Below are positions 1 through 5,684 of a stretch of DNA of 5,684 nt, in pieces. Each line of letters opens with the position of its first letter. Within the stretch, counting starts at the first letter, position 1. A program made the translations under genes and the position numbers. Below the pieces are notes generated by a model. The model was not told where the DNA came from. It worked only from the letters and a program-made list of their open reading frames with translations, and made no database searches. The stretch lies in contig CAJZFM010000150.1 of assembly GCA_915070235.1 (NCBI GenBank), positions 1-5,684 of the forward strand. Reading direction: 5' to 3'. Source of the stretch: an uncultured Capnocytophaga sp. Its GTDB lineage: Bacteria > Bacteroidota > Bacteroidia > Flavobacteriales > Flavobacteriaceae.

Positions 1-6
1 TTCTTC

Positions 7-1599
7 TTACTCAAACTCCGATGTAAAGTGCAACTTTAAGTTCGGATATTTTTGTTTTACCATCTCAATAGAGAAAGCTGAGTCGGCTAAGAAGACTAAT
101 TGATTCTGCTTATCGCGTGCTAAGAACTTCTGTTTTACGCGTAAGAAATCAAGATACTCAGCATCTTTGGGGTTTTCAGGCGTCTCTACCCAACAAGCTT
201 TATAAATAGGGAAGTTTTCATAACTACACTTTGCCCCATACTCGTGTTCTAATCGATACTGAATCACCTCGTATTGGAGTGCTCCTACCGTCCCAATTAC
301 TTTGCGACCGTTGAAGTCTAACTTAAAGAGCTGTGCCACCCCTTCGTCCATTAGCTGGTCGATACCTTTTTCTAATTGTTTAGATTTCAGTGGGTCAGCA
401 TTGTTAATGTAGCGGAAATGCTCAGGAGAGAAGCTCGGTATCCCCTTAAAGTGCAACACTTCACCTTCGGTAAGTGTATCGCCTATCTTAAAGTTTCCCG
501 TATCGTGCAATCCTACAATATCCCCCGCATACGAGATATCCACTATTTCTTTCTTTTCGGCAAAGAAAGCATTCGGACTGGAGAACTTAAGTTTCTTACC
601 CAAGCGGGTATGCAAATAGGGCTTGTTGCGCTCGAAGCTACCCGAAACGATTTTCACAAAAGCCAAGCGGTCGCGGTGGTTAGGGTCCATATTGGCATGT
701 ATCTTAAAAACAAAGCCTGTAAAAGCCTTTTCATTGGGCTGCACCAAGCGCTCTTCGCTAGCCTTGGGTAGGGGAGATGGGGCAATCTCTACAAAACAGT
801 CCAAGAGTTCCCTCACCCCGAAGTTGTTCAAGGCAGAGCCAAAGAAGACAGGTTGTTGAGCACCACTGAGATAGGCCTCGCGGTCAAAGGCAGGATATAC
901 TTCATAGACCAGCTCCAAGTCATTGCGAAGAGTAGCGGCTGACTGTTCGGAAATCAGCTGTTCTAATTCGGGGCTATTGATGTCGCTAAAGGAAATAGTT
1001 TCTTCTATATTCTTACGGCTGTCTCCTGAGAAAAGGTTGATGTTCTTCTCCCATATATTGTAGATACCCTTGAAGTCGTAGCCCATACCAATGGGAAAGC
1101 TCAAGGGGGTTACATGTAGTCCTAATTTTTGTTCTACTTCGTCCAATAGGTCAAAGGCATCTTTCCCTTCGCGGTCAAGCTTGTTGATAAAGACAATCAT
1201 AGGGATATTGCGCATACGGCATACCTCCACGAGCTTTTCGGTTTGTTCCTCCACCCCTTTGGCTACATCGATCACTACAATGACACTATCTACTGCTGTA
1301 AGGGTACGGAAGGTATCTTCGGCAAAATCCTTGTGACCAGGTGTGTCCAAGATGTTGATTTTATGCTCCTTGTAATTGAAAGCCAAGACAGAGGTAGCCA
1401 CCGAGATACCACGCTGGCGTTCTATCTCCATAAAGTCGGAGGTAGCTCCCTTTTTAATCTTGTTGGATTTCACAGCTCCAGCCTCCTGAATAGCCCCCCC
1501 GAAGAGGAGTAGCTTCTCGGTAAGGGTCGTTTTCCCCGCATCAGGGTGCGAGATAATGCCGAAAGTACGGCGCTTTTGTATTTCTGTTTCTAAAGACAC
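7..1599 (-). CDS. prfC: Peptide chain release factor 3 (RF3), translational GTPase
   Basis: RF3 is a cytoplasmic GTPase that removes RF1 or RF2 from the ribosome after peptide release. The 530-residue product matches the usual RF3 length (about 530). The G domain shows G1 HPDAGKTT (18-25), the switch region SDFMEIERQRGISV (54-67), G3 DTPGHKDF (85-92), G4 NKLD (139-142) and G5 SAL (255-257). The SDxMExExQRGIS block is typical of RF3 and separates it from EF-G. The remainder fits the beta-barrel domain II and the RF3 C-terminal domain. The start is GTG at 1599: reading upstream on the minus strand, an in-frame TGA occurs seven codons earlier (1618-1620) with no ATG between. The leader is A-rich (AATTAAAAAA) with no Shine-Dalgarno site. 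The stop is TAA. The gene lies 106 bases downstream of dcp in the same direction, and I see no TAnnTTTG box in the gap, so read-through from dcp is plausible. It appears intact. Confidence 0.97.
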   Translation of the reverse strand: MSLETEIQKRRTFGIISHPDAGKTTLTEKLLLFGGAIQEAGAVKSNKIKKGATSDFMEIERQRGISVATSVLAFNYKEHKINILDTPGHKDFAEDTFRTLTAVDSVIVVIDVAKGVEEQTEKLVEVCRMRNIPMIVFINKLDREGKDAFDLLDEVEQKLGLHVTPLSFPIGMGYDFKGIYNIWEKNINLFSGDSRKNIEETISFSDINSPELEQLISEQSAATLRNDLELVYEVYPAFDREAYLSGAQQPVFFGSALNNFGVRELLDCFVEIAPSPLPKASEERLVQPNEKAFTGFVFKIHANMDPNHRDRLAFVKIVSGSFERNKPYLHTRLGKKLKFSSPNAFFAEKKEIVDISYAGDIVGLHDTGNFKIGDTLTEGEVLHFKGIPSFSPEHFRYINNADPLKSKQLEKGIDQLMDEGVAQLFKLDFNGRKVIGTVGALQYEVIQYRLEHEYGAKCSYENFPIYKACWVETPENPKDAEYLDFLRVKQKFLARDKQNQLVFLADSAFSIEMVKQKYPNLKLHFTSEFE

Positions 1600-1603
1600 T
1601 TTT

Positions 1604-1638
1604 TTAATTGTTAATTGTCAATTGTTAATTGTTAATTT
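1604..1638. repeat. Heptamer tandem array, TTAATTG type
   Basis: Five consecutive heptamers in exact register occupy the gap just upstream of the prfC start: TTAATTG, TTAATTG, TCAATTG, TTAATTG and TTAATTT. The right end runs into a T run (A run on the transcribed strand). The array supplies the in-frame stop that fixes the GTG start of prfC. Its function is unknown. It shares its pattern (TTAATNN units, with one unit reading TCAATNN) with the array in the convergent spacer at 4519-4620. Confidence 0.85.
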
Positions 1639-1650
1639 TTTATTGCTCTT

Positions 1651-1706
1651 CACTTTTCATTTTTCACTTTTCATTTTTCACTTTTCATTTTTCACTTTTC
1701 ATTTTT
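1651..1706. repeat. 14-base tandem repeat, four perfect copies (CAYTTTT x 8)
   Basis: The unit CACTTTTCATTTTT is repeated four times without mismatch at 1651-1664, 1665-1678, 1679-1692 and 1693-1706. Each unit is two heptamers differing only at position three (CACTTTT then CATTTTT), so the basic period is again seven. A degenerate fifth copy at 1707-1720 matches at 10 of 14 positions and lies inside the dcp gene, encoding its last codons. The dcp stop codon TGA (1706-1708) straddles the boundary between copies four and five. On the dcp/prfC transcript the unit reads AAAAATGAAAAGTG, a purine-rich, presumably unstructured spacer. I see no terminator hairpin in it. Confidence 0.93.
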
Positions 1707-3652
1707 CACTCTTCACTTACCATTAATTTGATCATTTCTTGGTATTCTTTTGTGTTTCCTTGTGAGAGGACGAGCTTTCTAAGGCGTTCCCCGTTGTGAC
1801 GAGTCAGACCACCATGAGCCTCAAACCAGTGATAGATCTCTTGGGCAAGGATTTCTGAATATTGGTAAGCATAATAGCCTGCGGCATAGCCACCGCCAAA
1901 GATATGGGAGAAGTACAAGGAGCGATAGCGCACGGGTACTTCCTTGGGAAAGCGTTCAGTAGCAGTGGCCTCAAAGGGAGCTACCGCTGTGATGTGGCGC
2001 TTGGCTGGGAGGGTATGCCACTGCATATCCAAATAGGCAGAGGCCAAAACTTCGCCAAATCTATAGCCATGATTGAAGTCTCTGGAGTTCTTGATCTTGG
2101 TTATAAGCTCCTGACTAATAACTTCTTGAGTGAGGTAATGGCGAGCATAATGGGGGAGTACTTGCTCATGTAGTGCCCAATACTCATTGAACTGAGAGGG
2201 AAACTCCACAAAGTCTCTCGCTACAGCTGTTCCTGCAAGGGTGGCATATTGCTGCTCTGCAAAGAAAGCATGTAGGGCATGGCCAAACTCATGAAAGAGC
2301 GTTTCTACCTCGCTATAGGTAAGCAGGCAAGGGAGCGCCTCGGTAGGTGGGGTATAGTTGCATACATTATAGATCACGGGCTTTTGGGCAAATAGCTTGG
2401 AGGGGGTAACTAGCTCACTCATCCAAGCCCCTCCACGCTTGCTCTCACGTGTGTAGAAGTCTCCATAGTAGAGACCTAAGGGGCGGCCGTCGGCTTCAAA
2501 AAGTTCATAGACCACCACATCGGGGTGATATACAGGCAGGTCGGTACGCCTTTTGAAAGTAATACCATAGAGGCAAGTAGCCGCGTGGAAAACACCTTTT
2601 TCCAAGACATTGAAGAGTTCAAAATAAGGCTTGAGTTCGTTCTCATCTAAATCATATTGGCTCTTGCGTAGCTTCTCACTATAGTAATCCCAGTTGTGGG
2701 GTGCTATATCCTCTCGCTGTGCGATTGTTTTGAGAGCCTCAAGATCTTGTTGTATCCTTTCCAAGGTAGGAGGAATCCATTTTTCAAAGAAGTCCCTCAC
2801 TGTCTCAGGAGTCTTGGCCATACTTTTTTGCAAAGACCATTCGGCATAGTTTTGATAACCCAAAAGAGCCGCCTTCTGCTGTCGCAAAGCGATGATTTTT
2901 AGCACAATAGGTTCTGTAGCATGGACGCCTTTGGTAGCTCTGTGCCATGATTGCTCAAAGAGCAGGCGGCGGGTCTCTTCGTTATCCAATCGGGAGAGTA
3001 GTGGCTGCTGTGTGGTATTGGTCAAGGCAATCTTCCAACTACCATCAGGCTGCTTAAGAGCTTGTTTCTCCTCAGGGGAAAGGCCAGCAAGCGCCTCCTC
3101 TTGGGTGAGGATAAGGGCGGCTTCCTTCCTAGCTTGCAAGGTATGGTAATTAAAGTCGTTCTCCAAGGTAGCCAATTGGCTATTGAGCTGCTTAAGGGTT
3201 GCTTTTCCCTCTGCGGAAAGGTTAGCCCCACGAAGTAGGAAGAGGTCATAGTAGTGCTCTAAGAGCTTTAGTGATTCGGCGTCTAAGCCTAAGGTAGTTC
3301 GTCTCTTGTAGAGCGCTTGTACCCGCTCAAAGAGCTTGTCATTGAGATAGATACTATCCTCTTGGGCAGCCAATAGGGGTAGTATTTCCTTTTCTGTTTG
3401 CTGAAGTACCTCATTGGTATCAGCTCCCGCAAGGGCAAAAAAGAGGTTGCTTACCCTAAGTAGTGCTTCCCCGCTTTTCTCTAAAGCAAGGATCGTATTG
3501 GCAAAGTTGGCAAGGGAAGTATCCTCCACGATAGCTGTGATGGCTGCCTGCTGTTCAGAGATGGCCTCACGTAGGGCAGGGGCGAAGTCTTCACTTTTTA
3601 TTTGTGAGAAATCAGGTGCCTCATAGGCAAGTGTACTTTTTTGTAATAACAT
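1706..3652 (-). CDS. dcp: M3 family zinc metallopeptidase, peptidyl-dipeptidase Dcp type
   Basis: The product is a thermolysin-like M3A peptidase closely resembling E. coli Dcp, which removes C-terminal dipeptides from short peptides. From the ATG at 3652 it has 648 residues, near the roughly 680 of Dcp. An all-helical N-terminal part contains FANTILALEKSGE and LNTTQQP, both characteristic of Dcp. The catalytic part has HEFGH at 454-458 (two zinc histidines and the catalytic glutamate), the third zinc ligand Glu483 in DFVEFPSQ, and the substrate-binding segment HIFGGGYAAGYYAY at 583-596. No signal peptide or lipobox is visible, so it is probably cytoplasmic. An in-frame ATG at 3691 would add 13 residues (MRANCHLPLQQRN), but these are translated from a palindromic repeat and have no counterpart in Dcp; homology begins at LLQKSTLAYEAPDF. 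The 3691 start does have the more A-rich leader, so it cannot be excluded. I found no clear minus-strand promoter. Confidence 0.94.
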   Translation of the reverse strand: MLLQKSTLAYEAPDFSQIKSEDFAPALREAISEQQAAITAIVEDTSLANFANTILALEKSGEALLRVSNLFFALAGADTNEVLQQTEKEILPLLAAQEDSIYLNDKLFERVQALYKRRTTLGLDAESLKLLEHYYDLFLLRGANLSAEGKATLKQLNSQLATLENDFNYHTLQARKEAALILTQEEALAGLSPEEKQALKQPDGSWKIALTNTTQQPLLSRLDNEETRRLLFEQSWHRATKGVHATEPIVLKIIALRQQKAALLGYQNYAEWSLQKSMAKTPETVRDFFEKWIPPTLERIQQDLEALKTIAQREDIAPHNWDYYSEKLRKSQYDLDENELKPYFELFNVLEKGVFHAATCLYGITFKRRTDLPVYHPDVVVYELFEADGRPLGLYYGDFYTRESKRGGAWMSELVTPSKLFAQKPVIYNVCNYTPPTEALPCLLTYSEVETLFHEFGHALHAFFAEQQYATLAGTAVARDFVEFPSQFNEYWALHEQVLPHYARHYLTQEVISQELITKIKNSRDFNHGYRFGEVLASAYLDMQWHTLPAKRHITAVAPFEATATERFPKEVPVRYRSLYFSHIFGGGYAAGYYAYQYSEILAQEIYHWFEAHGGLTRHNGERLRKLVLSQGNTKEYQEMIKLMVSEE

Positions 3653-3665
3653 ATTCCGTTGTTGT

Positions 3666-3688
3666 AGGGGCAAATGGCAATTCGCCCT
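3666..3688. repeat. Small palindromic (REP-like) repeat upstream of dcp
   Basis: A compact inverted repeat has arms of eight bases (GGGCAAAT at 3668-3675, ATTCGCCC at 3680-3687) around a four-base loop. On the plus strand there is one A-C mismatch (3672/3683). On the minus strand, which is the dcp transcript, this becomes a G-U pair, so the RNA stem is unbroken. GGGCGAAT-type palindromes followed by GCCCCTACAAC resemble interspersed intergenic repeats I recall from other bacterial genomes; that family link is recollection, not something one copy can show. The hairpin ends 13 bases before the preferred dcp start at 3652. Confidence 0.6.
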
Positions 3689-3706
3689 CATTGTTTTTAT
3701 TGATAA

Positions 3707-3730
3707 ATTGTCTCATTGTCTCATTGACAC
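3707..3730. repeat. Octamer tandem repeat ATTGTCTC x 3
   Basis: Two exact copies of ATTGTCTC (3707-3714, 3715-3722) are followed by a diverged third, ATTGACAC (3723-3730). The TTG of the third copy is in position to serve as the -33 element of the glycosyltransferase promoter, so the array and the promoter overlap. Confidence 0.75.
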
Positions 3731-3754
3731 ATTAGTAAAATAGTTGTATCTTTG
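3724..3754 (+). promoter_or_regulatory. Bacteroidota-type promoter for the glycosyltransferase gene
   Basis: TATCTTTG at 3747-3754 is a perfect match to the Bacteroidota -7 consensus TAnnTTTG. A TTG at 3724-3726, 20 bases upstream, fits the -33 element. Transcription would then begin a few bases after 3754, giving a very short leader of roughly 12 to 16 bases. The leader ends in TTTAGAAAAA directly before the ATG at 3773, an A-rich start context with no Shine-Dalgarno site, as expected in this phylum. The in-frame TTG at 3752 lies inside the -7 box, so it cannot be the translation start if this promoter is used. Confidence 0.82.
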
Positions 3755-3772
3755 CCCCCATATTTAGAAAAA

Positions 3773-4522
3773 ATGAATACGGCTTTAGTTGAGACTTTTT
3801 CCGATAGCTTAGTGATTATCCCTACCTACAATGAGATAGAGAATATAGAGAGTATCATACGAGTAACCCTTTTGCAGGCACATCATTTTGATGTACTGAT
3901 TGTAGATGATAACTCTCCTGATGGGACAGCCCTAAGAGTAAGGCAATTGCAACAAGAGTTCCCTGACAGACTGTTCCTTGCGGAGCGTGCTGAAAAGACG
4001 GGACTTGGTACGGCCTATATACATGGATTCCTTTGGGGACTTAACAGTGAAAAAAAGTACGACTATTTCTTTGAAATGGACGCCGATTTCTCTCATAATC
4101 CCTCCGATCTCATACGCCTATACAGAGCGTGTAAGGAGCAACATGCCGATATGGCCATTGGCTCTCGCTATGTGAAGGGGGTCAATGTAGTCAATTGGCC
4201 ACTTAGGCGTGTATTGCTCTCCTATGGTGCTTCTTTCTATGTAAAACTCATCACGGGAATGAAAGTTCAAGACCCCACAGCAGGTTTTGTATGTTACAAG
4301 CGAAAAGTCTTAGAGAGTATTGACTTTGACAAGATAAAATTCGTAGGCTATGCCTTCCAAATAGAGATGAAATACAAAGCCTATGTAAAGAAATTCCGTC
4401 TTTCAGAGGTCTCTATTGTCTTCACCGACCGCGTACGAGGCAAATCCAAAATGAATGCCTCCATTATCCGCGAGGCTATCTTTGGGGTTATCGCCATGAG
4501 AATCAGACAGCTCTTTTCTTAA
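3773..4522 (+). CDS. Family 2 glycosyltransferase, polyprenol-phosphate mannosyltransferase (DPM1-like)
   Basis: This 249-residue protein is a single-domain GT-A (GT2) glycosyltransferase of the dolichol/polyprenol-phosphate mannose synthase group, which transfers a hexose, usually mannose from GDP-mannose, to a polyprenyl phosphate at the cytoplasmic face of the membrane. Visible motifs are the nucleotide-binding start VIIPTYNE (14-21), VDDNSPDGT (44-52), GLGTAY (77-82), the metal-binding DAD at 103-105 within MDADFSHNP, QDPTAGF (166-172), FQIEM (195-199) and FTDRVRGKSKM (217-227). There is no C-terminal transmembrane domain, as in the soluble, human DPM1-like subclass. The ATG at 3773 is chosen because the longer in-frame reading from TTG at 3752 begins inside the promoter. 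The sugar donor cannot be settled from sequence; glucose or another hexose is possible. The gene stands alone between minus-strand neighbours, and its TAA stop lies within the first heptamer of the downstream repeat array. Confidence 0.9.
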   Translation: MNTALVETFSDSLVIIPTYNEIENIESIIRVTLLQAHHFDVLIVDDNSPDGTALRVRQLQQEFPDRLFLAERAEKTGLGTAYIHGFLWGLNSEKKYDYFFEMDADFSHNPSDLIRLYRACKEQHADMAIGSRYVKGVNVVNWPLRRVLLSYGASFYVKLITGMKVQDPTAGFVCYKRKVLESIDFDKIKFVGYAFQIEMKYKAYVKKFRLSEVSIVFTDRVRGKSKMNASIIREAIFGVIAMRIRQLFS

Positions 4523-4620
4523 TGATTAATGTTTAATGATCAATGATTAATCATTATTGGCATTAACCATTAATCATTATTGGTATTAATCATTAATCAT
4601 TATTGGCATTAATCATTAAT
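4519..4620. repeat. Heptamer-based repeat array filling the convergent spacer
   Basis: The whole gap between two converging genes is made of phased units. From 4519 they read TTAATGA, TTAATGT, TTAATGA, TCAATGA. Then come three copies of a 23-base unit (4547-4569, 4570-4592, 4593-4615), each made of TTAATCA, the nonamer TTATTGGYA and TTAAYCA. A remnant TTAAT (4616-4620) abuts the proS stop. The three long units differ at only two positions (C/T at unit positions 15 and 21). The TAA stop of the glycosyltransferase (4520-4522) falls within the first heptamer, and the proS stop at 4621-4623 adjoins the last unit. Confidence 0.92.
4520..4602. terminator. Possible AT-rich bidirectional terminator between convergent genes
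   Basis: The left part of the heptamer array is the reverse complement of the right part. TAATGATTAATG (4520-4531) is perfectly complementary to CATTAATCATTA at both 4568-4579 and 4591-4602, giving two alternative 12-base stems. A 14-base perfect palindrome, AATGATTAATCATT (4542-4555), lies between. Convergent genes need termination here and nothing else in the gap offers it. However, the stems are almost purely A/T and lack a GC-rich core with a clean T tract, so a classical intrinsic terminator is doubtful. Confidence 0.35.
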
Positions 4621-5684
4621 TTAGTATGCCTTAGCGAATAGCACTCTTCCCTTAGAAGGTTTGCCTGAATAGATGCAGGTGCCTGCTTCTTCCTTTTGGT
4701 CTAAGGGAATACAACGAATGGTTGCTTGGGTCTCTTCCTTGATTTTGGCTTCTGTTTCAGGGGTTCCGTCCCAGTGAGCAGAGATAAACCCGCCCTTGTT
4801 TTCTAAGACTTCGTTAAACTCCTCATAACTATTGACCTCGGTGATATGACTATCGCGATAAGCCAAAGCCTTTTGGTATATATTGGTTTGTATATCTTTT
4901 AGCAGCTGTTCTATATGAGTGATGATGTTGTCCCCTGATACGCTTTCTTTGGTAAGGGTATCGCGGCGAGCCACTTCATAAGTATTATTTTCCAAATCAC
5001 GTTGCCCTACAGCCAAGCGTACAGGTACGCCCTTAAGCTCATATTCGTTAAACTTAAAACCAGGTTTTTGAGTGTCATCATCGTCAAATTTTACGGTGAT
5101 ATTGCGCTCCTTAAGTGCCTGCATAAGAGGGTTTATTCGCTCACGTATAGCTTGTAGTTGCTCTTCTCCTTTGTATATAGGTACAATTACCACTTGTATA
5201 GGAGCTAACAGAGGAGGTAATACCAGACCATTGTCATCACTATGGCTCATGATTAGCGCTCCCATAAGTCGGGTAGAAACCCCCCAAGAGCTTGCCCATA
5301 CGTATTCGAGAGCGCCCTCTTTGGTGGTATATTTTACATCAAAGGCCTTGGCAAAGTTCTGCCCTAAGAAGTGAGAGGTGCCCGCCTGTAGGGCCTTGCC
5401 GTCCTGCATAAGGGCTTCTATACAATAAGTATCATCGGCACCAGCAAAGCGTTCTGTCTCGGTCTTTCTACCTCTTACCACAGGCACACCCATATATTGT
5501 TCTACGAAAGTAGCATACACCTCATTCATCTTCTGTGCTTCTTCTACGGCCTCCGCTTGGGTAGCATGGGCGGTATGTCCCTCTTGCCAAAGGAACTCAG
5601 CAGTACGCAGGAATAGGCGCGTACGCATCTCCCAGCGCACTACATTTGCCCATTGGTTGATAAGGATCGGTAGGTCGCGGTAGG
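4621..5684 (-). CDS. proS: Proline--tRNA ligase, archaeal/eukaryotic type, C-terminal 353 residues (5' end beyond window)
   Basis: Class II aminoacyl-tRNA synthetase that charges tRNA-Pro with proline in the cytoplasm. The frame stays open to the right edge: upstream of the apparent GTG start at 5640 the same frame encodes [14 protein letters not shown], the conserved lead-in to motif 2, so the GTG is an internal valine codon. Counting from the first visible residue: motif 2 RTAEF...QEGHT (26-37), the proline-pocket segment [14 protein letters not shown] (about 101-114), and motif 3 around [13 protein letters not shown] (132-144, arginine 138). An HGTP-type anticodon-binding domain follows (about 162-260), then the C-terminal domain ending in the family's terminal tyrosine (KAY). 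There is no bacterial-type editing insertion, and the layout fits the roughly 490-residue long type, so about 140 residues are missing on the right. Three of the four zinc-site cysteines known in this type appear replaced (W304, E309 and S339; C336 kept). The stop is TAA. Confidence 0.96.
   Translation of the reverse strand, partial: YRDLPILINQWANVVRWEMRTRLFLRTAEFLWQEGHTAHATQAEAVEEAQKMNEVYATFVEQYMGVPVVRGRKTETERFAGADDTYCIEALMQDGKALQAGTSHFLGQNFAKAFDVKYTTKEGALEYVWASSWGVSTRLMGALIMSHSDDNGLVLPPLLAPIQVVIVPIYKGEEQLQAIRERINPLMQALKERNITVKFDDDDTQKPGFKFNEYELKGVPVRLAVGQRDLENNTYEVARRDTLTKESVSGDNIITHIEQLLKDIQTNIYQKALAYRDSHITEVNSYEEFNEVLENKGGFISAHWDGTPETEAKIKEETQATIRCIPLDQKEEAGTCIYSGKPSKGRVLFAKAY

Noticed and set aside
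376..771. Plus-strand open frame of 131 codons opposite prfC
   Set aside because: It lies entirely antisense to a clearly conserved GTPase gene, has no recognisable domain and no promoter of the phylum type. It is a shadow of the real gene, as are the other plus-strand frames within prfC (623-859, 1091-1336, 1243-1512).
1604..1706. Possible CRISPR or spacer-repeat array between prfC and dcp
   Set aside because: The units are 7 and 14 bases, directly abutting with no spacers, and AT-rich. They are simple tandem repeats, not repeat-spacer units, and there are no cas genes.
1862..2173. Plus-strand open frame of 103 codons opposite the metallopeptidase
   Set aside because: It overlaps the conserved catalytic and C-terminal parts of dcp in antisense and shows no protein features of its own. 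The frames at 2696-2902, 2892-3149, 3022-3249 and 3414-3626 are rejected for the same reason.
3666..3691. Palindrome considered as an intrinsic terminator or riboswitch for the divergent genes
   Set aside because: No T tract follows the stem on either strand at the right distance, and the element is far too short for a known riboswitch. A REP-like repeat fits better.
4547..4615. Three 23-base units considered as a CRISPR-like array or plasmid-type iterons
   Set aside because: There are no unique spacers between units. No replication initiator gene is present, and the location between convergent housekeeping genes does not fit an origin.
5072..5374. Plus-strand open frame of 100 codons opposite proS
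   Set aside because: It is antisense to the conserved anticodon-binding and motif 3 regions, with no start context or family resemblance.
5638..5640. GTG at 5640 as the start of a short proS variant
   Set aside because: The frame continues upstream to the window edge with the conserved lead-in to class II motif 2 ([14 protein letters not shown]), so this is an internal valine codon of a gene cut by the window.

Overview
The window looks like ordinary chromosomal DNA from a member of the Bacteroidota, most likely class Flavobacteriia. A Capnocytophaga-like oral flavobacterium is my best guess, but the genus is inference. Three things support the phylum: a TAnnTTTG-type -7 box with an upstream TTG in front of the only plus-strand gene, A-rich translation leaders instead of Shine-Dalgarno sites, and an archaeal/eukaryotic-type prolyl-tRNA synthetase with a degenerate zinc site.

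Layout from left to right. The minus-strand gene prfC (peptide chain release factor 3) fills 7-1599. A 106-base gap made mostly of two short tandem repeats separates it from a minus-strand gene for an M3 zinc metallopeptidase of the Dcp type (1706-3652, possibly starting at 3691). A roughly 120-base divergent spacer follows, holding a small palindromic repeat, an octamer array and a clear promoter. That promoter drives a plus-strand family 2 glycosyltransferase of the dolichol/polyprenol-phosphate mannosyltransferase type (3773-4522). A convergent 98-base spacer built almost entirely from heptamer repeats then leads into the 3' part of a minus-strand proS gene (4621 to the right edge, 5' end outside the window).

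The four genes do not form a recognisable pathway. Two act in translation (RF3 recycling of release factors, charging of tRNA-Pro), one in peptide turnover and one in lipid-linked sugar synthesis. dcp and prfC lie in the same direction with no recognisable promoter between them and may share a transcript. The glycosyltransferase is probably monocistronic, and proS is read towards it from the other side.

I found no previously undescribed gene system, mobile element with a transposase, CRISPR array or RNA gene. The unusual signal is in the spacers: each of the three contains short-period (7 or 8 base) tandem repeats. Two spacers far apart use the same heptamer grammar (TYAATNN), the arrays run into stop codons, and a palindromic repeat lies exactly where it could extend the peptidase N terminus in frame. 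No gene-free stretch exceeds about 120 bases.
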